A DNA stretch of 64,000 nt from Candidatus Pseudoruminococcus merdavium (lineage in GTDB: Bacteria > Bacillota > Clostridia > Oscillospirales > Ruminococcaceae), in contig CAJFSS010000002.1 of NCBI GenBank assembly GCA_904419745.1, positions 1 through 64,000 of the forward strand, given 5' to 3'. The notes beneath the pieces are model-generated. The model was given only the letters and a program-made list of their open reading frames with translations. It was not told the origin of the DNA and ran no database searches. Both the position numbers and the translations under genes were made by a program. Positions 52,596-62,913 of this stretch are shown here, one piece after another (position 1 is the first letter of the stretch; each line of letters begins with the position of its first letter).

Positions 52596-54977
52596 ATGAG
52601 TTTGATGGAGACAATCAGGCGTCGACGGCTTTTTTTCGACGGCGCCATGGGGACGCTCCTCCAGGAGGAGGGGCTGAAGGCGGGAGAATTGCCAGAACTA
52701 TGGAATCTTACCCATCCGGATGTGGTGGAAGCAATCCACCGACAGTATCTGGATGCGGGATGTAACCTGCTGAAAACCAACACCTTTGGAGCCAACCGCC
52801 TAAAACTGGCAGGATGTGGATACAGCGTGGAGGAAATTGTGGCAAGTGCAGTTTCCCATGCCAGGCATGCCGCAAAAGGGTATCTGCAACCTGTCTTTGT
52901 GGGAATGGATATCGGACCGACGGGCAAGCTGCTCAAGCCCCTGGGCGATCTTTCCTTTGAACAGGCTTATGATGTGTTTGCCCAGATGGCGCGTGCCGGT
53001 GAGCAGGCAGGCGCGGATTTTATTCTGATTGAGACAATGGGCGACACCTATGAAGTCAAAGCCGCTCTGCTCGCGGCAAAAGAATGTACTTCTCTTCCGG
53101 TCTTTGTCACGATGGTATTTGATGAGCGTGGGAAACTCCTGACTGGGGGCAGTATCGAAGCGGCGGTCGCCCTGCTGGAGGGCCTTGGGGCGGACGCCAT
53201 TGGGTTTAACTGCGGGCTTGGCCCGGTACAGATGAGAGAATTGCTTCCCATTTTGCTAAAAACCGCGTCCGTACCGGTGATCTTAAACCCCAATGCCGGT
53301 CTGCCGCGTAGTGAAAATGGCAAAACGGTATATGATATTGGTCCTGATGAATTTGGAGAGTTGATGAAACCGCTGGTCGAATGCGGCGTACACATAGTGG
53401 GCGGATGCTGTGGAACAACCCCAGCCCATCTCCAACAGCTGATTGCAAACTGTAAGGAGCTGCCGCAGAGTCCGGTTGTCCCAAAAGAAGATACGCTGGT
53501 ATCTTCCTATTCCCATGCTGTCCGGCTTGGCGGAAAACCGGTCATGATTGGGGAACGCATCAACCCAACTGGAAAAAAACGATTGAAACAGGCCCTGCGC
53601 GAAAACGATATGGATTATCTGCTCCGGGAAGCTATCAGTGAACAGCAGCATGGCGCTCAAATTCTGGACGTCAACGTCGGCCTTCCGGAAATCGATGAAC
53701 CCGCCGTTATGGAGCAGGCAGTACAGGAAATCCAGGGGGTCACGGATTTGCCCCTTCAGATCGACACTTCCGATCCGGTTGCAATGGAGCGCGCTCTACG
53801 TGCTTATAATGGCAAGGCGATGATAAACTCGGTCAATGGGAAAGAGGAATCTATGCGCACGGTTTTCCCGCTTGCCAAAAAATACGGGGGCGTGGTTGTA
53901 GGCTTGACGTTGGATGAAAGTGGAATCCCGGAAACCGCTGAAGGGCGCGTAGCAATTGCCAGAAAAATTATACAAACCGCTGCGGAGTATGGAATTCCCA
54001 AGAAAGATATTGTCATCGATGCACTGGCGCTGACCATCAGTTCTTCTCCGGACGCGGCACTTGTGACGCTGGAAACACTTTCCCGTGTCAGAAAAGAGCT
54101 TGGCGTGGGAACAGTACTCGGAGTGTCCAATGTCTCCTTTGGGCTTCCATCCCGGGAGATTGTCAATACTGCGTTTTTTACCCTTGCTATGCAGCAGGGC
54201 CTGAGTGCGGGGATTATCAACCCCTCCAATGCCTCTATGACAAACGCCTATTATGCCTATTGCGCGCTTGCCGGATATGACGAACAGTGCGCGGACTACA
54301 TCACCCACTGTTCCGGACGGACAGCCGGGACGCCCGTCCCGGCTCCATCACAGGAGATGAACCTGTTTGACGCCATTGTCAACGGGCTTTCGGAACGCAG
54401 TTTTTCTCTGGCAAAAGAGCAGTTAAAGCAACAGCAACCTCTGGAGATTATTTCACAAAACCTGATTCCTGCCCTGGATGTAGTGGGAAAACGTTTTGAA
54501 GAGGGAACGCTCTTTTTGCCGCAGCTGCTTATGAGCGCACAGGCGGCGCAGTCCGCTTTTGAGGCGGTCAAAGTGGCAATGGGAAGCGCGGAAAAAACTG
54601 TACAGGAGGAAAAAATCGTCCTGGCGACAGTCAAAGGGGATATCCATGACATTGGAAAGAATATTGTCAAAGTACTGTTGCAAAACTATGGATTTGCTGT
54701 CATTGATCTTGGAAAAGATGTTGATCCGCAGCTGATTGTGGACACGGTCAATCAGCATCAGGTACGTCTGGTGGGCCTGAGTGCCCTGATGACTACTACG
54801 GTGGTGAGTATGGAGGAGACAATCCGTCTGCTGCGTAAAGAATGCCCGGAATGCAAAATTATGGTAGGAGGGGCTGTACTCACCCAGTCCTATGCGGATA
54901 TGATCGGAGCGGATCACTATTCAAAAGATGCGATGGGTTCCGTCCACTATGCACAGCAGATTTTTGGGAAAAAGTAA
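52596..54977 (+). CDS. metH: B12-dependent methionine synthase lacking the reactivation domain
   Basis: A 793-residue enzyme with three modules. The homocysteine barrel (1-300) has zinc ligands Cys206 in GFNCGLGP and Cys271-Cys272 in GGCCGTTP. The pterin barrel (about 315-570) starts [16 protein letters not shown]. The B12 cap and binding domain (about 590-793) has GDIHDIG with the cobalt-ligating His684. It moves a methyl group from methyltetrahydrofolate to homocysteine. The usual C-terminal reactivation domain (about 350 residues) is absent and is supplied by the gene just upstream. Confidence 0.95.
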   Translation: MSLMETIRRRRLFFDGAMGTLLQEEGLKAGELPELWNLTHPDVVEAIHRQYLDAGCNLLKTNTFGANRLKLAGCGYSVEEIVASAVSHARHAAKGYLQPVFVGMDIGPTGKLLKPLGDLSFEQAYDVFAQMARAGEQAGADFILIETMGDTYEVKAALLAAKECTSLPVFVTMVFDERGKLLTGGSIEAAVALLEGLGADAIGFNCGLGPVQMRELLPILLKTASVPVILNPNAGLPRSENGKTVYDIGPDEFGELMKPLVECGVHIVGGCCGTTPAHLQQLIANCKELPQSPVVPKEDTLVSSYSHAVRLGGKPVMIGERINPTGKKRLKQALRENDMDYLLREAISEQQHGAQILDVNVGLPEIDEPAVMEQAVQEIQGVTDLPLQIDTSDPVAMERALRAYNGKAMINSVNGKEESMRTVFPLAKKYGGVVVGLTLDESGIPETAEGRVAIARKIIQTAAEYGIPKKDIVIDALALTISSSPDAALVTLETLSRVRKELGVGTVLGVSNVSFGLPSREIVNTAFFTLAMQQGLSAGIINPSNASMTNAYYAYCALAGYDEQCADYITHCSGRTAGTPVPAPSQEMNLFDAIVNGLSERSFSLAKEQLKQQQPLEIISQNLIPALDVVGKRFEEGTLFLPQLLMSAQAAQSAFEAVKVAMGSAEKTVQEEKIVLATVKGDIHDIGKNIVKVLLQNYGFAVIDLGKDVDPQLIVDTVNQHQVRLVGLSALMTTTVVSMEETIRLLRKECPECKIMVGGAVLTQSYADMIGADHYSKDAMGSVHYAQQIFGKK

Positions 54978-55021
54978 GCTGGTTCGATAAGCTTTTATAT
55001 TATTTTTTAGGAGTGAAGTTA

Positions 55022-55852
55022 ATGGATACACTGTGGGAAATCCTAAAATCCATCATACTTGGTATTGTCCAGGGAATCACCGAATGGCTGCCAATCAGCA
55101 GTACGGGACATATGATTCTGGCAGATGAATTCATCAAATTACAGGCGTCTCAGGAATTTAAAGATCTGTTTTTTGTCATCATTCAGTTCGGCTCCATTTT
55201 GGCGGTCATTCTGCTGTATTTCCATAAACTCAACCCATTTTCCCCCAAAAAGACCAAGCGGGAAAAAGGGGATACCTGGTCCCTGTGGTTTAAAGTAGTC
55301 GTCGCAGTCATCCCGGCGGGGATTATCGGCGTGTTGTTTGATGATCAAATCCATGAAATTTTCTATAAACCGGTTCCGGTGGCCGTGTGTTTGATTGTAT
55401 ATGGTATCGCGTTTTTGATTATTGAGAGCGTCCACCGTAAGCCGCGGGTAAATAACTTCAATCAGCTCTCTTATAAGACTGCGCTTGCCATTGGCGTATT
55501 TCAGATGTTAGCGTTAATCCCAGGAACCTCCCGTTCGGGAGCTACCATTGTCGGGGCTTTGCTGCTTGGATGTTCACGCTTTGTCTCGGCGGAATTCTCC
55601 TTTTTCCTGGCCGTCCCGACCATGCTCGGTGCGAGTGCGATTAAACTGCTCAAATTTTTCTTAGACGGCTTTACCATCACCGGAGTGGAGATGGCGGTTT
55701 TGGTTGTGGGGACTGTGGTGTCCTTCTTGGTCTCTGTCTTTGCCATTAAGTTCCTGATGAGCTTCATCAAAAAGCACGATTTCAAACCGTTTGGCTGGTA
55801 TCGCATTGTACTTGGTATTCTGGTAATCCTCTATTTCTATGTGGTGAAATAA
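55022..55852 (+). CDS. uppP: Undecaprenyl-diphosphatase (bacitracin resistance type)
   Basis: A 276-residue membrane phosphatase with about eight hydrophobic segments. The two family signatures are [16 protein letters not shown] near residue 18 and [10 protein letters not shown] near residue 165. It recycles undecaprenyl pyrophosphate to the lipid carrier of wall and capsule synthesis, and gives bacitracin tolerance. TTAGGAG precedes the ATG. It is 44 bases after metH and may be co-transcribed, though the functions are unrelated. Confidence 0.95.
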   Translation: MDTLWEILKSIILGIVQGITEWLPISSTGHMILADEFIKLQASQEFKDLFFVIIQFGSILAVILLYFHKLNPFSPKKTKREKGDTWSLWFKVVVAVIPAGIIGVLFDDQIHEIFYKPVPVAVCLIVYGIAFLIIESVHRKPRVNNFNQLSYKTALAIGVFQMLALIPGTSRSGATIVGALLLGCSRFVSAEFSFFLAVPTMLGASAIKLLKFFLDGFTITGVEMAVLVVGTVVSFLVSVFAIKFLMSFIKKHDFKPFGWYRIVLGILVILYFYVVK

Positions 55853-56028
55853 TGGGTGTCCCCCAAGTTTCTGTTTTTTCCATGGAAAGAGGGTCTTCTG
55901 GAAACGTAGGAAAGAGCAAACCGGTTGTTTTCCAGATTAGGAAAACTCCAAAAGCCTATCTTTTAAAATCTCTTTTTCATTTTCAGAAAATATATTTTCA
56001 CTTTTTAAAAGTCTCCCATATGGAAACC

Positions 56029-56060
56029 AATCCCCTGCCGAAAATTTTCGGCAGGGGATT
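56029..56060. terminator. 32-base perfect palindrome, probable terminator
   Basis: Arms 56029-56044 (AATCCCCTGCCGAAAA) and 56045-56060 are exact complements with no spacer. Only a short T stretch follows on the plus strand and almost none on the minus strand. It lies between converging uppP and peptidase genes and is best read as a bidirectional terminator. Confidence 0.75.
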
Positions 56061-56076
56061 TTACATGGATATATTT

Positions 56077-57318
56077 TTACAGGATACTATCCTGCACTTC
56101 GGTTCCGGCACAGAGCAGGGCAAGCAGCAGGGTCTGTTGGCAGCCCTTGTAGGCTTCCCGTTCAATAAAATGTTCACGCAGAGTATGACAGTTGGTATCG
56201 TAGTCGCAGTCCCCAAGACAGACGGAGGGGATTCCCGCGCCAATTGCCATATTGCAGTTAGTGGATCCTCCGTGTGCAAGTTTTGGTTCCTCGCAACCGA
56301 GATAGTTTGAAATGGCAATACTTGCCTCCACAATCGGGGAGTGTGGATCCTGTGCGCCGGCCGGTACCTCACAGTATCTCTTATAATCAAAGGTAATGGT
56401 GTCTTTCCCCCAGCGCGCGGTTTCCTCATCGCAGGCCTGCTGGATGGCGTCAAAAATTCGTTTGTCCAGTTTATCCAGTTCCTCTTGGGAGTTCGAACGG
56501 AAATTAAACATAATCTGTGCTTTGGGAACAATGGCATGGACCGATGCAGGGCTGCCTGCGTGAAAATTTGTCACAGCAAAGGTGGTACGGGGATCGGTGG
56601 GGACCTGAAAATCTGCAATTTTTGCAACTGCTCTTGCCGCTGCGTGCAAGGGGTTTGCAATTTTTCCAAACGCCCCCGAAGCATGACCGCCAATACCGTA
56701 GAAATTAACTTCATAGGTCTTGAAGCCAGTCGCCTCAAAGGTCACCCCATGATATCCCGGGCCGTCTACTGAGATACTCCCTTCGATTTCCGGATGATGT
56801 TCCAGGTAGTAACGCATCCCGCCGAGAGAACCCATGCCCTCTTCCTGAACAGTTCCGACAAACTGAATATCCCCTTTTGTTTTGATTCCCGCCACGTTCA
56901 GTGCCCGGATGACCGAGAGCAGGACAACGCATCCGCGGGTGTCATCAACAATTCCAGGACAGTGGATCACGCCGTTTTCCCGGGTAATTTTTAGTTCGGT
57001 TTCCATTGGAAATACGGTATCCAGATGGCCTTCCACTAGCAAGGTTTTTCCGCCCCCGGTTCCTCTGCGAATCCCAATGCAGTTTCCGTACTCGTCAATA
57101 TGGCAGTTTTCCAGTCCCTCCTCTTTGAACATTTCCAGAAATCTTGCGGCTTTTTTCTCCTCATGGAAGGTTGGAGAGGGGATCAGGGCCAGCTCCATCT
57201 GGCGTTGAATAATTTCTTCCTGATCATTTTCAGCAAATTGTAAAGCCTGCATGACCTGTTTTGTGTCAAGGAGAGCCTGTAGGGCGTCTTTGGTTGACTG
57301 GGATACTTCGTATGACAT
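56077..57318 (-). CDS. M20-family metallopeptidase / amidohydrolase
   Basis: A 413-residue dinuclear zinc hydrolase of the ArgE/DapE/PepT clan. Zinc and catalytic residues are visible in order: EGHLDTVF (His and catalytic Asp), GIVDDTRG (bridging Asp), VQEEGMGS (base and ligand Glu), SVDGPG (Asp), and NCHTLREHF (His). A lid or dimer domain with FYGIGGHASG lies in the middle. It would trim peptides or acylated amino acids in the cytoplasm; the exact substrate is open. It is divergent from pst, with about 550 bases between. Confidence 0.85.
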   Translation of the reverse strand: MSYEVSQSTKDALQALLDTKQVMQALQFAENDQEEIIQRQMELALIPSPTFHEEKKAARFLEMFKEEGLENCHIDEYGNCIGIRRGTGGGKTLLVEGHLDTVFPMETELKITRENGVIHCPGIVDDTRGCVVLLSVIRALNVAGIKTKGDIQFVGTVQEEGMGSLGGMRYYLEHHPEIEGSISVDGPGYHGVTFEATGFKTYEVNFYGIGGHASGAFGKIANPLHAAARAVAKIADFQVPTDPRTTFAVTNFHAGSPASVHAIVPKAQIMFNFRSNSQEELDKLDKRIFDAIQQACDEETARWGKDTITFDYKRYCEVPAGAQDPHSPIVEASIAISNYLGCEEPKLAHGGSTNCNMAIGAGIPSVCLGDCDYDTNCHTLREHFIEREAYKGCQQTLLLALLCAGTEVQDSIL

Positions 57319-57677
57319 CGTAAATCCTCCTCCATGGTTTGTTTCTTTAATTCCTATTATTATGCGAGGAGATCAAAAAGGCAAGAACAATTCAGAATTC
57401 GCGCAGGTTAAACAAAAATTGGCCGGGAATTTTTATTCCTCTCAAAAACTCTTTGATAGTTCAGACCTGCATTCCTATTTACTTGAAAAGCCCTTTCCTT
57501 TTGAGTACATTCAAATAATTTCCTAAGAAAATCGAGTTTAAAAAATATCAGGAATGCGTTGAAAAAATGACAGTGGAAATCCGTTATACAAATTATTATT
57601 GGAAAGTAGAGTGAATGGAAGGGCTGTTGCGAAAGAGTATGTTTTTGTTTGAAAACAGTAGAAACCGGTCAAAAGAA

Positions 57678-57780
57678 AAAATGTTAAATCCGTGTAAAGT
57701 TTCCCAAAGCAAAAACTCCCGATGATTTTTTAATCATTTTATACAGAAAAAGGGCTTGTTTTACATGGATTTAACATTTT
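57678..57780. repeat. Face-to-face Pho boxes forming a long inverted repeat
   Basis: A 21-base arm at 57678-57698 and its complement at 57760-57780 match at 20 of 21 positions. Read outward from the centre, each arm is TTTACA, five bases, TTAACA, which is the 11-base-period direct repeat bound by PhoP/PhoB-type regulators. The right-hand copy points to pstS; the left-hand copy points toward the peptidase gene. The spacer is 61 bases and holds a small ATGATT hairpin. Confidence 0.75.
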
Positions 57781-57784
57781 CTTG

Positions 57785-57813
57785 CTTTGAATATGATAAT
57801 GCACGGATATAAT
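57785..57813 (+). promoter_or_regulatory. Promoter of the pst operon
   Basis: TTTGAA (57785-57790) and TATAAT (57808-57813) are 17 bases apart. The Pho box pair at 57760-57776 ends just upstream of the -35 box, and a third weaker half-site (TTGCTT, 57782-57787) overlaps it. This is the position expected for activation under phosphate starvation. Confidence 0.75.
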
Positions 57814-57867
57814 GAGCCCGTACTCAAAAAATAGAATATCGTTCAGTTTCAAGGAGGAACAGTAATC

Positions 57868-58755
57868 ATGAAAAAAAGAAACAGAATCGCTGTGATCGCA
57901 GCAGCCTGCCTGATGGCATTGGGTCTGACCGCATGCGGCAACGGCGGAGACAACAACAGCTCTACAGCAAGCACAGGTTCTAACAGTGCAGTATCTTCCA
58001 CAGCTTCTACCGCAGATGTTTCCGGTAAGGTGACCATGTCCGGTTCCACTTCCATGGAAAAATTCTGCTCTGCATTGATTGAATCCCTCAAAGAAGTATA
58101 TCCGAACATCCAGGCAACAGCAGAATATACCGGTTCTGGCGCAGGCGTTGAAGCGGTTACCAAAAAGACGGTTGATATTGGTAATGCTTCCAGGGCACTG
58201 ACTGACGAAGAAAAAGCTGGTGGACTGGAAGAAAACATCGTGGCTATCGATGGCATTGCAGTGGTAACAGATAAAAACAACACGGCAACAAATCTGACCC
58301 AGCAGCAGCTTTCCGACATCTATACCGGAAAAATCACAAACTGGAGTGAAGTCGGCGGCCCGGATGAAGCAATCGTTGTAATTGGACGTGAAGCAGGTTC
58401 CGGTACTCGTAGTGCTTTCGAGGAAATCCTCGGCATCGAAGACCAGTGCGCATATGCTCAGGAGGTTGACTCCACCGGCGGTGTTATGGCAAAAGTCGCT
58501 TCCACTCCGGGCGCTATTGGCTATGTCTCCCTTGATGTTATCGATGACAGTGTTCTGACCCTTCAGCTCGATGGTGTAGACGCTACCGAGGAAAACATTA
58601 AATCCGGCGACTACAAACTCAGCCGTCCGTTCGTAATGGCAACCAATGGTCCTATCTCTGAGCAGAGCGAAGCAGTCCAGGCAATTTTTGAATTCATCAA
58701 CTCTGACGCTGGACAGGAAGTCATCAAATCTGTCGGTCTCATCTCTGCAAAATAA
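57868..58755 (+). CDS. pstS: Phosphate-binding lipoprotein PstS
   Basis: A 295-residue secreted lipoprotein: basic start, hydrophobic signal, lipobox LTAC with the lipid-bearing Cys23, then a Ser/Thr/Asn-rich linker to about residue 50. The binding domain has MSGSTSMEKF, DIGNASRALTDEE and REAGSGTRSAFEE, the serine and arginine loops that hold phosphate. It delivers phosphate to PstC/PstA. A strong AAGGAGG precedes the ATG. It is first in the pst-pho operon and probably the most highly expressed because of the hairpin after it. Confidence 0.95.
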   Translation: MKKRNRIAVIAAACLMALGLTACGNGGDNNSSTASTGSNSAVSSTASTADVSGKVTMSGSTSMEKFCSALIESLKEVYPNIQATAEYTGSGAGVEAVTKKTVDIGNASRALTDEEKAGGLEENIVAIDGIAVVTDKNNTATNLTQQQLSDIYTGKITNWSEVGGPDEAIVVIGREAGSGTRSAFEEILGIEDQCAYAQEVDSTGGVMAKVASTPGAIGYVSLDVIDDSVLTLQLDGVDATEENIKSGDYKLSRPFVMATNGPISEQSEAVQAIFEFINSDAGQEVIKSVGLISAK

Positions 58756-58791
58756 CTCCTGATAAACCTGACAAAAGAAAACGGCCTTCTG

Positions 58792-58834
58792 AAAATATCC
58801 TCAAGAAACGCAAAGAATCTTGAGGATATTTTTA
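58792..58834 (+). terminator. Intra-operon hairpin between pstS and pstC
   Basis: A perfect stem of about 14 bp (arms 58793-58806 and 58818-58831, core ATCCTCAAGA) followed by T residues. It probably stops part of the transcripts after pstS or protects the pstS message. No separate pstC promoter is obvious. Confidence 0.75.
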
Positions 58835-58959
58835 CAGGGGCAAGAATGTAAAGAAAAAAGAAAAATTGGGTAAAATCAGGATGCGTTCAAATGGAATCTC
58901 TCCGTTTTATCCTATCCTGGCCCAATCCGTTTTTTTGACCTGGAAAGGCGGTATATTGT

Positions 58960-59913
58960 ATGGACTCACAAGTGAAACAGAAGGAGAAAGTCTCCATTTT
59001 ATACAGCCATAAGACAAAGTCCATGGTGGAACGCACTGCCAACATCATCTTTTTTGTTTGCGCAGTTGTGGCGATTGTCGCAGTGTTTGCCATTACCATA
59101 TATATGATTTATTCAGGAGCTCCTGCTCTGTTTAAGGTCGGCATTGTGGACATTTTGTTTAACCCTGTGTGGGCGCCGACTGCGGAAGACCCGAGCTTTG
59201 GTATTTTATATGTCATTCTCACTTCTATTGTGGCAACCTCGCTTGCCATTTTAATTGGTGTTCCCATTGCACTGATGACGGCGGTATTCCTTTCTGAAAT
59301 TGCAAACACAAAACTCGCGGCCATTGTCAAACCAGCAGTAGAATTGCTTGCCGGTATCCCCTCCGTCGTTTATGGCCTGCTCGGTGTTTTAATGATTAAT
59401 CCAGTGATGTACAAGTTGGAAAAATGGATTTTTGCCGATGATCCAAATCACCAGTTTACCGGTGGGGCAAACCTGATTTCTGCTGTGCTGGTATTGGCAA
59501 TTATGATTTTACCCACGGTTATCAATGTCAGTGAAACCTCTCTGAGGGCGGTCCCACAGCAATACCGCAGTTCATCCCTGGCGCTTGGAGCAAGCAAAAT
59601 CCAGACGATTTTCCGCGTAACCATTCCTTCTGCAAAGTCCGGAATTATCACGGGCGTTGTGCTTGGAATCGGACGTGCGCTGGGCGAGGCAATGGCCATT
59701 GTGTTTGTGTGCGGAAACTCGGTCAATCTTCCATTTCCCTTTAATTCCGTACGGACTTTGACCACCGCAATTGTTGCAGAAATGGGATATGCCAGCGGTC
59801 TTCACCGGCAGGTACTGTTTACAATTGGGCTTATCCTTTTTGCTTTTATCATGATTATCAACATCCTTCTCAATACAATTTTGAAAAAGGGAGGGAAACA
59901 GGATGACAAGTAA
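58960..59913 (+). CDS. pstC: Phosphate ABC transporter permease PstC
   Basis: A 317-residue inner membrane protein with six hydrophobic segments. It has the PstC VELLAGIPSVVYGLLG segment near residue 128 and the cytoplasmic EAA-type loop with ALGASKIQTIFRVTIPSAKSG. It pairs with PstA to form the channel. AAAGGCGG precedes the ATG. It overlaps pstA by 11 bases. Confidence 0.95.
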   Translation: MDSQVKQKEKVSILYSHKTKSMVERTANIIFFVCAVVAIVAVFAITIYMIYSGAPALFKVGIVDILFNPVWAPTAEDPSFGILYVILTSIVATSLAILIGVPIALMTAVFLSEIANTKLAAIVKPAVELLAGIPSVVYGLLGVLMINPVMYKLEKWIFADDPNHQFTGGANLISAVLVLAIMILPTVINVSETSLRAVPQQYRSSSLALGASKIQTIFRVTIPSAKSGIITGVVLGIGRALGEAMAIVFVCGNSVNLPFPFNSVRTLTTAIVAEMGYASGLHRQVLFTIGLILFAFIMIINILLNTILKKGGKQDDK

Positions 59914-60787
59914 TGGAAATTCGGCTTCTCTGAGTATCTATGATAAGAAAAAGAGACCGCTGGATGCGGTATTGTATGGGATTATCTATTTTTGTGCAGC
60001 GATTGCTGTGGCGTTGTTGATTGGTATTATTGGCTATGTACTCTACCGGGGACTTCCCTCCATTGACTGGAAATTCCTTTCCACGGCACAGAGTGCTCTA
60101 AAGGGTACATTTGGTATTTTGCCAAACATTATCAACACATTGTATATTATTGTGATCACCCTTTTGATTGCAACGCCAATCGGGGTCGGATCTGCAATTT
60201 ACCTGAATGAATATGCAAAGGGAGGAAAACTGGTCCGGATCATTGAATTTACCACGGAAACGCTCTCCGGAATCCCTTCGATTATCTATGGCCTGTTTGG
60301 AATGCTCTTTTTTGGAGAAATGATGAAATTGGGATTCTCCATCCTATGCGGTTCCCTGACCTTGACGCTGATGATTCTGCCAATTATTACGCGTACCACA
60401 CAGGAGGCGCTGAAAACGGTACCGGAAAGCTACCGCAGCGGGGCGCTTGGGATTGGCGCGACAAAATGGTATATGATTCGAACCATTATTTTACCGAGCG
60501 CCATGCCCGGGATTGTGACTGGCGTCATTTTGGCAATCGGGCGTATTGTGGGTGAATCCGCAGCATTGCTTTTTACCGCAGGAAGTTCATATGCAATGGT
60601 GGAAAACTGGTTGACTCACCCCATGATGTCAGGAGGCACCTTAACCATTCAGATGTATTTGAGCATGACAAAAGCACAGTACGACAATGCGTTTGGTATT
60701 GCGCTGGTCCTGGTTGTGATTGTGCTTATTATCAACATTTTGACAAAATTCATCAGCAAAAAGCTGGATGTCAACCGGAAAGGATAG
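59903..60787 (+). CDS. pstA: Phosphate ABC transporter permease PstA
   Basis: A 294-residue membrane protein, partner of PstC. It has [16 protein letters not shown] near residue 115 and [22 protein letters not shown] in the ATPase-contact loop. Six hydrophobic segments are visible. GGGAGG lies before the ATG inside the end of pstC. Confidence 0.95.
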   Translation: MTSNGNSASLSIYDKKKRPLDAVLYGIIYFCAAIAVALLIGIIGYVLYRGLPSIDWKFLSTAQSALKGTFGILPNIINTLYIIVITLLIATPIGVGSAIYLNEYAKGGKLVRIIEFTTETLSGIPSIIYGLFGMLFFGEMMKLGFSILCGSLTLTLMILPIITRTTQEALKTVPESYRSGALGIGATKWYMIRTIILPSAMPGIVTGVILAIGRIVGESAALLFTAGSSYAMVENWLTHPMMSGGTLTIQMYLSMTKAQYDNAFGIALVLVVIVLIINILTKFISKKLDVNRKG

Positions 60788-60791
60788 ACGT

Positions 60792-61586
60792 ATGATGCAA
60801 GAAAAGGTAATTACCGCACCGCCTGTAAACGGACAGGCAAAGATTGAGGTCAGTCATCTGGATCTCTTTTATGGGGAAAACCATGCGCTTAAAGATATCA
60901 ATATGGATTTGTACTCAAACTGCATCACCGCTTTTATCGGCCCGTCCGGATGCGGAAAATCCACTTATTTGAAAACCCTGAACCGCATGAATGATTTGGT
61001 TCCAAATGTAAAAATCACCGGAGAAGTGCTTTTGGATGGGGAGGATATTTATTCTCCCAAAGTGGATACCACCTTGCTGCGTAAGAAAGTGGGCATGGTA
61101 TTCCAGCAGCCAAACCCTTTCCCAATGAGCGTGTATGATAATGTGGCCTATGGGCCAAGGCTGCAGGGAATCCGAAAAAAAATGCAGCTTGACGAGATTG
61201 TGGAGAGAAGCCTCCGTCAGGCAGCAATCTGGGATGAGGTAAAAGACCGTTTGAAAAAGAGCGCGCTTGGCCTTTCTGGTGGTCAACAGCAGAGACTATG
61301 CATTGCACGCGCCCTTGCCGTGGAACCGGAAGTTCTGCTGATGGATGAACCGACAAGTGCATTGGATCCGATCTCTACTTCTAAAATTGAAGATCTTGCT
61401 GTACAATTGAAGAAAGACTATACTATTATAATAGTAACGCATAACATGCAGCAGGCCGCACGTATTTCGGATAAAACGGCCTTTTTCCTGCTCGGGGAAG
61501 CGGTGGAGTATGGCGATACCGAGCAGATATTCTCCATGCCGAAGGATAAACGGACAGAGGATTACATTACGGGGAGGTTTGGATAA
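60792..61586 (+). CDS. pstB: Phosphate ABC transporter ATPase PstB
   Basis: A 264-residue ATPase with Walker [10 protein letters not shown] (50-58), the PstB-type [11 protein letters not shown]-loop, signature LSGGQQQRL, Walker [14 protein letters not shown] and the switch histidine in VTHNM. The ATG at 60792 is preferred because AAAGGA sits seven bases before it; an ATG at 60768 lies inside pstA. Confidence 0.96.
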   Translation: MMQEKVITAPPVNGQAKIEVSHLDLFYGENHALKDINMDLYSNCITAFIGPSGCGKSTYLKTLNRMNDLVPNVKITGEVLLDGEDIYSPKVDTTLLRKKVGMVFQQPNPFPMSVYDNVAYGPRLQGIRKKMQLDEIVERSLRQAAIWDEVKDRLKKSALGLSGGQQQRLCIARALAVEPEVLLMDEPTSALDPISTSKIEDLAVQLKKDYTIIIVTHNMQQAARISDKTAFFLLGEAVEYGDTEQIFSMPKDKRTEDYITGRFG

Positions 61587-61588
61587 TC

Positions 61589-62242
61589 ATGAGAAATCGG
61601 TTCGACGAGCAGCTTGAACAGTTAAATACACAACTCATCCAGATGGGGGCCCTGTGTGAAAGCGCCATTGCCAATGCGGCAAAGGCCCTTTTGGATGGCG
61701 ATGTGGAGCTTGCACAAAAGGCAATTGAAGCAGATCAGGAAATCGACCACCAAGAGCGGGATATTGAAAGCCTTTGCCTGAAACTTCTGCTCCAGCAGCA
61801 GCCGGTCGCCAGTGATTTGCGTCAGGTTTCCAGCGCGCTGAAAATGATTACCGATATGGAACGGATTGGCGATCAGGCCTCCGATATTTCAGAAATTGTC
61901 AAAATGGCGCACATCACCGCTACGGACAGTGCCCTGCATATCGGCGAGATGGCGCGCGCCACAATTAAAATGGTAACCGAAAGCATTGACGCATTTGTGC
62001 GCCGGAATGTTAAAATTGCGCAGGATGTTATCGTCTATGATGATGTGGTGGACGGCCTGTTCAATAAAGTGAAGAATGAAGTAATCCAATACATTGCACA
62101 AAACCCTCAGGACGGGGAGTATGCTGTGGACTTGCTGATGATTGCCAAATATTTTGAACGGATTGGCGACCATGCAACCAATATTGCAGAGTGGGTGGAA
62201 TTCTCCATTACCGGAGTCCACAAAGGGGAAGCGTTACAATGA
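61589..62242 (+). CDS. phoU: Phosphate signalling protein PhoU
   Basis: A 217-residue all-helical protein made of two related three-helix bundles. Each repeat has the metal-binding pattern of PhoU: DMERIGDQASDISEI near residue 90 and YFERIGDHATNIAEW near residue 190. It links the Pst transporter to the sensor kinase and keeps the Pho response off when phosphate is plentiful. It follows pstB by two bases and overlaps the response regulator by four. Confidence 0.95.
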   Translation: MRNRFDEQLEQLNTQLIQMGALCESAIANAAKALLDGDVELAQKAIEADQEIDHQERDIESLCLKLLLQQQPVASDLRQVSSALKMITDMERIGDQASDISEIVKMAHITATDSALHIGEMARATIKMVTESIDAFVRRNVKIAQDVIVYDDVVDGLFNKVKNEVIQYIAQNPQDGEYAVDLLMIAKYFERIGDHATNIAEWVEFSITGVHKGEALQ

Positions 62243-62913
62243 TCTACTGTGTAGAAGATGACAAAAGTATTCGAGATTTAATTGTCTATGCATTGGGTTC
62301 CGGAGGATTTGAAGCGCATGGAATGTGTGATGGGAAGGAACTTTTCCAGGCCCTTTCTAAAGAAATTCCAGATTTAATCCTGCTCGACATCATGTTGCCG
62401 GGAGAAGATGGCATTTCTATTCTCAAGCGACTGCGTGCGTCTGGACGGACAAAAACAGTTCCTGTTATTATGCTTACCGCAAAAAGCGCGGAATATGATA
62501 AGGTGCTGGGGCTTGATTCCGGTGCGGACGACTACATTACAAAGCCCTTTGGCGTGATGGAGCTCATTGCTCGTGTCAAAGCGGTTCTGCGTCGTATTGG
62601 ACCCAAAGAACGCAATCCCCAGCTGACAGTGGGCGATGTCACTATCAATGTTGACAAGCATCAGGTACTGGCAAATGGGAAAGAAATCACTCTGACGCTT
62701 AAGGAATTTGAGCTTCTCCGCTATCTGATGGAAAATGTCGGCCTGGTTCTTACACGGGACAAAGTGTTGGAAACCGTATGGGGATATGAATACGAGGGAG
62801 AAACCCGCACTGTGGACGTACACATCCGTACTCTTCGGCAAAAACTTGGGGAGTATGGCAGTATGATTGAGACCGTGCGTGGGGTTGGTTACCGGATAGG
62901 GGGCAAAGAATGA
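62239..62913 (+). CDS. phoP: PhoP/PhoB-type response regulator
   Basis: A 224-residue OmpR-family regulator. The receiver has acidic residues in VEDD, phospho-acceptor Asp50 in LLDIMLPGEDG, Thr in MLTAK and Lys in ITKPF. The C-terminal winged helix has LTLKEFELLRYLM and RTVDVHIRTLRQKLG. From its place after phoU it should bind the Pho boxes upstream of pstS. The ATG at 62239 overlaps the phoU stop (ATGA) and follows AAAGGGG. Confidence 0.92.
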   Translation: MIYCVEDDKSIRDLIVYALGSGGFEAHGMCDGKELFQALSKEIPDLILLDIMLPGEDGISILKRLRASGRTKTVPVIMLTAKSAEYDKVLGLDSGADDYITKPFGVMELIARVKAVLRRIGPKERNPQLTVGDVTINVDKHQVLANGKEITLTLKEFELLRYLMENVGLVLTRDKVLETVWGYEYEGETRTVDVHIRTLRQKLGEYGSMIETVRGVGYRIGGKE

